NCBI GenBank assembly: GCA_937907975.1
Contig: CALEQS010000254.1
Span: 1 to 7,883 of the forward strand
Direction: 5' to 3'
DNA length: 7,883 bases
Origin: an uncultured Clostridia bacterium
GTDB lineage: Bacteria; Bacillota; Clostridia; Oscillospirales; Oscillospiraceae
The notes below the pieces were generated by a model. That model was not told the origin of the DNA. It worked only from the letters and a program-made list of their open reading frames with translations, and did no database searches. Of this stretch, positions 1-5,059 are shown piece by piece. Position 1 is the stretch's first letter. Each line of letters starts with the position of its first letter. Made by a program: the position numbers and the translations under genes.

Positions 1-1
1 C

Positions 2-241
2 GAGCCGTCTATCGGCCTGCATCCGCTGGATGTGCGGGTGCTGCTGGGCGTTTTCCAGACCCTGCTGGACAGCGGCGCGACCGTCGTGGTCATTGAACAC
101 GATCTGGACGTGATCCACAACGCCGACTACGTCATCGACATGGGGCCCGGCGGCGGGGAGTCCGGCGGCCGGATCGTGGCCTGCGGCACGCCTCAGGAGA
201 TCCGGGACAACGAAAACAGCGTCACCGGCCGCTACCTGTAA
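2..241 (+). CDS. uvrA: UvrA-family excinuclease ATPase, C-terminal end (partial)
   Basis: The reading frame is open from the window edge and encodes the last 79 residues before a TAA stop. It shows the end of an ABC-type ATPase: the Walker B/D-loop remnant EPSIGLHPLD (the preceding Asp codon would be completed by base 1), the H-loop VVVIEHDLDVI, and the UvrA-typical tail IDMGPGGGESGGRIVACGTP, ending TGRYL. UvrA dimers recognise bulky DNA lesions and load UvrB in nucleotide-excision repair. The C-terminal ABC module of canonical UvrA usually reads DEPTTGLH. SIGLH is more usual in the first module, and HPxDV plus the abrupt end after GRYL recalls UvrA paralogues. A UvrA2-like protein therefore remains possible. 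The family call is firm; the exact paralogue is not. The downstream genes are also DNA repair genes. Confidence 0.88.
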   Translation, partial: EPSIGLHPLDVRVLLGVFQTLLDSGATVVVIEHDLDVIHNADYVIDMGPGGGESGGRIVACGTPQEIRDNENSVTGRYL

Positions 242-322
242 CACTCGGGGCGTTAAAATGTCGGATGACGAAAGTTCAACAAAAAAGTGAACGCAAGATG
301 CGAACACGAGCGAGGGAAAGCC

Positions 323-976
323 ATGTATTTTGAATATGGAGAAACAGAGCTCTCCTATCTGCGGCAGAAGGACAAACGCCTCTGCGCAGTCATTGACCGC
401 ATCGGCCATATTGACCGCACGGTCGATACGGATCTGTTCTCGTCCGTCGTCCACCATATTGTCGGGCAGCAAATCTCCACCAAGGCGCAGGCGACCGTCT
501 GGGGGCGGATGCAGGATGCGCTGGGCGAGGTGAACGCGGAGACCATTCTCGCGGCGGGAGTGCCCAAACTGCAATCGCTGGGCATGACCTTCCGCAAGGC
601 GGAATACATCACGGACTTTGCGGATAAAGTGCATACCGGCGCATTTGATCTGGGCGCGGTAGAGCGCATGAGTGATAAGGACGCCATCCGGGCATTGAGC
701 GCCTTAAAAGGAATCGGCGTCTGGACAGCGGAGATGATCCTGCTTTTTTGCATGCAGCGCCCGGATATTTTCAGCTATGACGATCTGGCTATCCAGCGCG
801 GACTGCGCATGGTCTACCATCATCGGAAAATCGACCGTAAGCTGTTTGAAAAATACCGCCGCCGCTTTCACCCCTATTGCAGTGTGACGAGCCTGTATCT
901 GTGGGCAGTGGCCGGCGGCGCGATCCCGGAGATGCGGGACTACCAGCCGAGGGCAAAGAAGGAAGAAAAGCAATGA
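323..976 (+). CDS. HhH-GPD 3-methyladenine DNA glycosylase (AlkA-like)
   Basis: This 217-residue protein is a base-excision glycosylase of the helix-hairpin-helix GPD superfamily, expected to remove alkylated purines such as 3-methyladenine. Visible features are the conserved helix VVHHIVGQQIS (about residues 42-52), the HhH motif LKGIGVWTA (128-136), and FSYDDLAIQRG (150-160). By comparison with E. coli AlkA, Asp154 should be the catalytic aspartate. It lacks the four-cysteine iron-sulfur loop of endonuclease III and the separate N-terminal domain of E. coli AlkA (282 residues), so it is a compact AlkA/Mag-type enzyme. The ATG at 323 was chosen because GAGGGAAAG lies just upstream. An in-frame GTG at 287 has no such site and adds a non-conserved leader. 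The stop overlaps the next start (ATGA), implying translational coupling to the alkyltransferase. Confidence 0.9.
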   Translation: MYFEYGETELSYLRQKDKRLCAVIDRIGHIDRTVDTDLFSSVVHHIVGQQISTKAQATVWGRMQDALGEVNAETILAAGVPKLQSLGMTFRKAEYITDFADKVHTGAFDLGAVERMSDKDAIRALSALKGIGVWTAEMILLFCMQRPDIFSYDDLAIQRGLRMVYHHRKIDRKLFEKYRRRFHPYCSVTSLYLWAVAGGAIPEMRDYQPRAKKEEKQ

Positions 977-1506
977 CGTTTACGCAGCGGTATGATTCTC
1001 CGATGGGCGGGATCCTGCTGGCCGCAGACGAAATCGGGCTGACCGGCGTGTGGTTCGACGGTCAGAAGTACTTTGCCCGGGGACTGCCTGAGGAGCAGAC
1101 GGGGCGGAATACTCCCGTCCTCTCAGCGGCCAAACGCTGGCTGGATATTTATTTCACCGGAAGAGAGCCGGACTTTATGCCACCGTTGAACCCCATCGGT
1201 TCCGAGTTTCAGCGGTCAGTATGGGAACTGCTTTTGCAGATTCCATATGGTCAAACCACGACCTATGGTGCGCTGGCGCAGGAACTGGCGCAGCAGCAGG
1301 GGCTTGCCCATATGTCCGCCCAGGCGGTGGGCAGCGCCGTTGGACACAATAAAATTTCCATTCTCATTCCCTGCCACCGGGTGGTCGGCACAAACGGCAG
1401 CTTGACCGGTTATGCCGGCGGCGTGGACAGAAAGGTCAGGCTGCTGGAGCTGGAGCACACGGATATGGGCGGACTGTTCGTTCCGCGCAGGGGAACGGCA
1501 TTGTGA
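973..1506 (+). CDS. ogt: Methylated-DNA--protein-cysteine methyltransferase (O6-alkylguanine-DNA alkyltransferase)
   Basis: This 177-residue suicide repair protein transfers alkyl groups from O6-alkylguanine to its own cysteine. The active-site motif PCHRV is at 133-137 with acceptor Cys134 and His135. Asn126 and Glu161 occupy the positions of the Asn hinge and the active-site Glu of human MGMT, with the same spacing to the cysteine. At the position of the MGMT arginine finger (Arg128) there is Gln117 (context SAQAVG), so the usual residue that fills the flipped-base gap is changed. The N-terminal part (SPMGGILLAAD) is the usual Ogt entry strand. The start ATG overlaps the glycosylase stop by four bases, so the two genes form a small alkylation-repair operon. 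A longer in-frame start at 877 lies inside the glycosylase gene and has no support. Confidence 0.95.
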   Translation: MTFTQRYDSPMGGILLAADEIGLTGVWFDGQKYFARGLPEEQTGRNTPVLSAAKRWLDIYFTGREPDFMPPLNPIGSEFQRSVWELLLQIPYGQTTTYGALAQELAQQQGLAHMSAQAVGSAVGHNKISILIPCHRVVGTNGSLTGYAGGVDRKVRLLELEHTDMGGLFVPRRGTAL

Positions 1507-1528
1507 AAAAAATCTTGACATGAACTTT

Positions 1529-1579
1529 GGGGCAGTTAGCAGGAAACGCCCCGCAGGCTGTGAAATGGACTGCTGCTCC
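1529..1579 (+). other. Possible structured RNA element before the terminator
   Basis: GGGGCAG (1529-1535) can pair with CTGCTCC (1573-1579) with one G-U pair, and CAG (1540-1542) can extend the stem with CTG (1570-1572). A competing pairing is GGGGC with GCCCC (1548-1552). The element sits between the ogt stop and the terminator hairpin. I could not match it to any riboswitch class I know, including the molybdenum-cofactor motif. It may simply be the structured 3' end of the repair transcript. Confidence 0.2.
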
Positions 1580-1626
1580 CTGTCAAAACCCGGTTGCTGC
1601 GTAATGCGCGACCGGGTATTTTGACA
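1580..1626 (+). terminator. Rho-independent terminator after ogt, probably bidirectional
   Basis: The inverted repeat has arms CTGTCAAAACCCGGTTGC (1580-1597) and a right arm ending at 1626. They pair over about 18 positions, with a two-base bulge (TA in the right arm) and one G-U pair, around the short loop TGCGTAAT. The GC core is flanked by AAAA on the left and TTTT on the right, so it could end transcription on either strand. It separates the repair genes from the molybdoenzyme operon. Confidence 0.72.
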
Positions 1627-1641
1627 GCTTGAGCGGCAGTT

Positions 1642-1665
1642 TGTTATAGCGTTTTCATTATAACA
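1642..1665. promoter_or_regulatory. Palindrome with 7-bp arms, candidate regulator site
   Basis: TGTTATA (1642-1648) and TATAACA (1659-1665) are perfect inverted repeats separated by 10 bases. Their centre is about 65 bases upstream of the start site predicted from the candidate promoter, a position often used by activators. No known consensus was matched, and chance in this AT-rich stretch cannot be excluded. Confidence 0.3.
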
Positions 1666-1684
1666 GGCAAAACAATTTAGTTAT

Positions 1685-1713
1685 TTGTGCCGTGTGTCTA
1701 AAAATGCTATCTT
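1685..1713 (+). promoter_or_regulatory. Candidate sigma-A promoter of the molybdoenzyme operon
   Basis: TTGTGC (1685-1690) is followed after 17 bases by TATCTT (1708-1713), with an extended -10 TG at 1705-1706. Transcription would begin near 1720, which places the Rex-like site (1726-1743) just downstream of the start. The region is AT-rich compared with the genes on either side. The match is moderate and other -10-like boxes occur nearby. Confidence 0.5.
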
Positions 1714-1725
1714 AATGTAGTACGA

Positions 1726-1743
1726 TTGTGCAAATTTTAACAA
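1726..1743. promoter_or_regulatory. Candidate Rex (NADH/NAD+ sensor) operator
   Basis: TTGTGCAAATTTTAACAA fits the Rex operator pattern TTGTKAANNNNTTMACAA. The right arm TTAACAA matches at all seven positions and the left arm TTGTGCA at six of seven. The site lies immediately downstream of the predicted transcription start, where a bound repressor would block initiation or early elongation. Rex represses genes for NADH re-oxidation in Gram-positive anaerobes until NADH rises. The operon it precedes ends in an NAD(P)H-binding subunit, so regulation and function agree. Binding itself is inferred. Confidence 0.55.
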
Positions 1744-1759
1744 AGCAGACCACACGAAA

Positions 1760-1766
1760 GAGAGGG
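1760..1766 (+). promoter_or_regulatory. Ribosome binding site deciding the GTG start at 1773
   Basis: GAGAGGG at 1760-1766 with a six-base spacer selects the GTG at 1773. The upstream in-frame GTG at 1728 lies inside the Rex-like site and has no Shine-Dalgarno sequence before it. Confidence 0.7.
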
Positions 1767-1772
1767 ATCCGC

Positions 1773-4421
1773 GTGTTATCCTGTGATTTTCTGAAGGCGG
1801 CGGACATCGGCATCCAGGCCGCGCAAGTCTCCGGCGGGCTGTGTCCTGCGGCGCAGGCACCTGAGCGGAGCGACAAGGTCGTCAAGCTGCGCACCTCCTG
1901 CCGCGCCTGCATTTCCAACTGTGGCGTCATCGCCACGGTGAAGAACGGCCGGGTCATCAAGCTGGAGGGCGACCCGGAAAACCGGATGAGCCAGGGGCGC
2001 ATGTGCGCCAAGGGCCTCTCCGGCATTCAGGCACTCTACAACCCCAACCGCAACAAGTATCCCCTGATCCGGGTCGGAAAGCGGGGAGAAAACAAGTGGA
2101 GGCGCATCAGCTGGGACGAGGCCATCGACATCATCGCCCGCAAACTGATGGACATCCGGGCGCAGTACGGCGCGGAGAGCGTGATGTGCTCCACCGGCGG
2201 CGGCGGCAACCCCCAGTTCACCAGCACCGCCCGCTTCTGCAACATTTTCGGCACCCCGAACTGGTTTGAACCGGGCTGTTCCCAGTGCTATCTGCCCCGG
2301 CAGGTGGCCTACAACATCATGTACGGCGGCACCGATCCCAGCATTGCCGACTCCAACGCCCACGAGATCTACTTCCCCGACGAGACACCTATGAAATGCC
2401 TGTGTCTCTGGGGCACCGACCCGTCCTATTCCTGCCCCGGCATGGGCGGCGGCGCGGTGGCGGAGCTGCGCGCCCGGGGCGTAAAAACCGTGGTCATCGA
2501 CCCCCGCATGACCCCGGATGCGGCCAAAGCCACAGTGTGGCTGCCCATCCGCCCCGGCACCGATGTGGCACTCCAGCTGTGCTGGGTGCGCTATATTCTG
2601 GAGCACAAGCTCTACAACGCGGAGTTCGTCATGAAGTGGACGAACCTGCCCTATCTGGTGAACACTCAGACCGGCGAGTGCTGGCGCGCCGCCATGAGCA
2701 CCCAGAAAGGCGTGCCCGACACCTTCATGGTATGGGACCGGAAGACAAACCGGCCCCAGCCCCTGCCCTATCCATGGAACGACGCCCTTGACCCGGCGCT
2801 GGAGGGCAGCTGGGAGGTGGACGGCGTGGTCTACAAGACCGGCTATCAGCTGCTGAAGGAGCGCAGTGCGCCCTACACGCTGGAGGAGGCCGCCCGGATC
2901 TGCTGGCTGATGCCGGAAAAAATTGAAGAGGCCATCCGCACCTTCTGCGAGAACAGCCCCAGCGGCCTGTGCATCGGCGTGGCCACCGACCAGAGCCCCA
3001 ACTCCGTGCAGGCAGCCATGGGCGCGGCGGTCATCGATATGCTGATGGGCAACGTGGAGCAGCCCGGCTCCCTGCTCCAGCGCTTCGGCACCCAGCGCCA
3101 TGTGTTCTATCCCGGCTTCCCCATCGGCTTCTGCGACCGCAAACTGCCCTATGAGCAGCTGGAAAAGCGGCTGGGCGGCAACGAGTACAAGGGGCTGCAT
3201 ATGTGGCACGCGGCCCACGCCCCCTCCTGCCTTCAGGCGCTCAAGACCGGCAAGCCCTACCCCATCAAGGCGTGGATCGACCGCTCCGGAAACAAGCTGG
3301 CAGTGCTGGCCAACGGCAGGGAATGGGTGGAGGCCATGGACAATCTGGATCTGATCGTCCATATGTATATGTATCCCACCTCCTTCTCTGCCTACGCTGA
3401 CATTCTTCTGCCCACCACCGAGTGGCTGGAGACCAACTACACCATTCCGGTGTGCAACACACTGATCTGCCGTCAGGCGGTGACCCACCTCTATGAGACC
3501 ATGGATGAGAGCCTCATCTGGTCCAAGCTCACCAAGCGGCTGGGCGAACTGGGCCACGAGGGCTGCGCCAAAGCCTTTGACGCGGAGTACATGGGGCTCG
3601 ATCTGCCCTACTGGAACACCATGGAGGAGCTGCTGGACCGTCAGGCCGCCTGCGTCGGCATGACCTGGGAGAAATTTAAAAAAGTGGGCATGGCGGAGAC
3701 GATGCCGCTGGACGTGTGGAAGCACTACTACGTCTACCTTGACCCCGACAAAAAGACCGGCCTGCCCAAGGGCTTCCGCACCGGGTCGAAGAAGTGCGAG
3801 ATCTACGGCGAGGGCTTCATCAGGCTCTCCCGCACCGGTATGCCGTACAGCGGTGCGAAGCTGCCTGCGGCCAGCAAAGACTATGACCCCCTGCCCTACT
3901 ACATGGAGCCCAGCGAGAGCCCGCTGCGGGATGATGAGGTAAGCCGCAAATATCCGCTGGTCATGACCAACGGCCGCCTGCCCTACTTCCACCACAGCAC
4001 CCTGCGCAATGTGCCGTGGCTGCGAGAAATGTATCCCGCTCCGGAGGTGTGGATCAATCCGGCGGACGCGGAGACCTACGGCGTGGCAAACGGCGACTGG
4101 ATCTGGATCGAATCCCAGCGGGGCCGGATCCGGGGCATCGCCAACCTGACCCAGGGCATCGGCCGGGGCGTGGTGTATATGGAACGCTACTGGAACCCCG
4201 AGACGCTGGACACTCCCACCCACGGCTGGCAGGAGATGAACGTCAATATGCTCTCCAAGTCCGCCGCCCCCTACAACGACATTGTGGGCACCTACACCCT
4301 CCGGGGCTATCAGGTGCGCATTTACAAGGCGGAGGAGGGCGCGCCCGAGGGCGTGTGGCTCAAGCCGCAGGACTTCAAGCCATGGCTGCCGGAATACTCC
4401 GACCCGACGCCTCAGCTTTGA
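1773..4421 (+). CDS. Molybdopterin-dependent oxidoreductase, catalytic subunit (DMSO-reductase superfamily; acetylene hydratase/catechol dehydroxylase-like branch)
   Basis: This 882-residue protein is predicted to carry a bis-MGD molybdenum or tungsten centre and one [4Fe-4S] cluster. The N-terminal cluster motif is C-x2-C-x3-C-x27-C (Cys43, 46, 50, 78), followed by the usual AKG. The middle domains include YLPRQVAY after Cys172. The pattern CxxPR at this point makes Cys172 the likely metal ligand. The C-terminal molybdopterin-dinucleotide-binding domain runs from about residue 726 and includes NPADAETYGVANGDWIW. The style of this domain resembles the acetylene hydratase and catechol dehydroxylase group, but the substrate is unknown. 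Residues 2-23 look like a Tat signal that has lost its twin arginines (SCDFLKAADIGIQAAQ), so the enzyme is probably cytoplasmic. There is no in-frame UGA, hence no selenocysteine. It is the first gene of a four-gene operon that supplies its electron donors and chaperone. Confidence 0.9.
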   Translation: MLSCDFLKAADIGIQAAQVSGGLCPAAQAPERSDKVVKLRTSCRACISNCGVIATVKNGRVIKLEGDPENRMSQGRMCAKGLSGIQALYNPNRNKYPLIRVGKRGENKWRRISWDEAIDIIARKLMDIRAQYGAESVMCSTGGGGNPQFTSTARFCNIFGTPNWFEPGCSQCYLPRQVAYNIMYGGTDPSIADSNAHEIYFPDETPMKCLCLWGTDPSYSCPGMGGGAVAELRARGVKTVVIDPRMTPDAAKATVWLPIRPGTDVALQLCWVRYILEHKLYNAEFVMKWTNLPYLVNTQTGECWRAAMSTQKGVPDTFMVWDRKTNRPQPLPYPWNDALDPALEGSWEVDGVVYKTGYQLLKERSAPYTLEEAARICWLMPEKIEEAIRTFCENSPSGLCIGVATDQSPNSVQAAMGAAVIDMLMGNVEQPGSLLQRFGTQRHVFYPGFPIGFCDRKLPYEQLEKRLGGNEYKGLHMWHAAHAPSCLQALKTGKPYPIKAWIDRSGNKLAVLANGREWVEAMDNLDLIVHMYMYPTSFSAYADILLPTTEWLETNYTIPVCNTLICRQAVTHLYETMDESLIWSKLTKRLGELGHEGCAKAFDAEYMGLDLPYWNTMEELLDRQAACVGMTWEKFKKVGMAETMPLDVWKHYYVYLDPDKKTGLPKGFRTGSKKCEIYGEGFIRLSRTGMPYSGAKLPAASKDYDPLPYYMEPSESPLRDDEVSRKYPLVMTNGRLPYFHHSTLRNVPWLREMYPAPEVWINPADAETYGVANGDWIWIESQRGRIRGIANLTQGIGRGVVYMERYWNPETLDTPTHGWQEMNVNMLSKSAAPYNDIVGTYTLRGYQVRIYKAEEGAPEGVWLKPQDFKPWLPEYSDPTPQL

Positions 4422-4444
4422 GCGGAAGGGAGCGATAAGACAAC

Positions 4445-5059
4445 ATGAAAAAGATAACATTTGTGATCGACCTCGACCGCTGCATCGGCTGCCACGGCTG
4501 CCAGATCTCCTGCAAGATGGAGAACGGCGTGGGCCTTGGTGCCTGCCGCAACGAGGTGAAGGACATCGGCCCCACCGGCACCTATCCCGACATTCAGCTC
4601 TACTTTCTGCCCGCCATGTGCCAGCACTGCGACAATCCCAGCTGCGTGGCGGTCTGTCCCACCGGCGCGTGCCATCTGGAGCCAGAGGACGGCGTGGTGC
4701 GCATTGACCGGGACGTCTGCATCGGCTGCCGCAGCTGTGAGGCCGCCTGCCCCTATCAGGTGAACACCTTCAATCAGGAGCTGCGGGTCATGGACAAGTG
4801 CAATATCTGCGCCCAGCTCCGGGCGGTCGGTGAGACGCCCGCCTGCGTGCGCAACTGTCCCGGCCGTGCCCTCCATGTGGGCGACATCAACGACCCGGAC
4901 AGCGAGGTCTCCCGGCTGCTGCGGGACACCCCCGCCGAATTCATCCACACCCTGCGGGACTTTGGCAACGCGCCCAGCGTACACTACATTCTGCGCAATG
5001 CCAAGTGGCAGGACGTCCTGCCGCAGGACTGCAAAACCACGAAAAGGGGGCGCATTTAA
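4445..5059 (+). CDS. DmsB/NrfC-type electron-transfer subunit with four [4Fe-4S] clusters
   Basis: This 204-residue polyferredoxin relays electrons to or from the molybdopterin subunit. Sixteen cysteines fall in four groups: Cys13/16/19/23, Cys59/62/67/71, Cys92/95/98/102 and Cys119/122/134/138. This is the arrangement of the beta subunits of DMSO, polysulfide and thiosulfate reductases. No signal peptide and no membrane helix are visible, consistent with a soluble cytoplasmic complex. The gene begins 23 bases after the catalytic subunit. GGAAGGGAG lies upstream, but its spacing of about 12 bases is rather long. It ends directly against the start of the next gene. No NrfD/DmsC-type membrane anchor follows, so its electron partner is most likely the AsrA-like subunit encoded next. 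The family assignment is secure; the specific partner is inferred from gene order. Confidence 0.93.
   Translation: MKKITFVIDLDRCIGCHGCQISCKMENGVGLGACRNEVKDIGPTGTYPDIQLYFLPAMCQHCDNPSCVAVCPTGACHLEPEDGVVRIDRDVCIGCRSCEAACPYQVNTFNQELRVMDKCNICAQLRAVGETPACVRNCPGRALHVGDINDPDSEVSRLLRDTPAEFIHTLRDFGNAPSVHYILRNAKWQDVLPQDCKTTKRGRI

Noticed and set aside
287..322. GTG start at 287 for the glycosylase
   Set aside because: The added residues are not family-like, and the ATG at 323 has a good ribosome binding site.
1621..1650. Promoter TTGACA (1621-1626) with TATAGC (1645-1650)
   Set aside because: The -35 is perfect, but it forms part of the terminator's right arm and the -10 is weak at 18-base spacing. 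The downstream candidate with an extended -10 next to the Rex-like site is preferred, though this one cannot be fully excluded.
1728..1772. Longer GTG start for the molybdopterin subunit, giving 15 more residues including TTRKRG
   Set aside because: No Shine-Dalgarno site precedes it, it lies inside the Rex-like operator close to the predicted transcription start, and GAGAGGG clearly serves the GTG at 1773. The basic residues are not placed as a Tat motif before a hydrophobic stretch.
1776..4460. A very long open frame on the minus strand opposite the molybdopterin gene
   Set aside because: It mirrors a gene with clear cofactor motifs, and its translation is low-complexity (rich in Gly, Ala, His, Val, Leu) with no domain. 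High GC in the real gene removes stop codons from the opposite frame.
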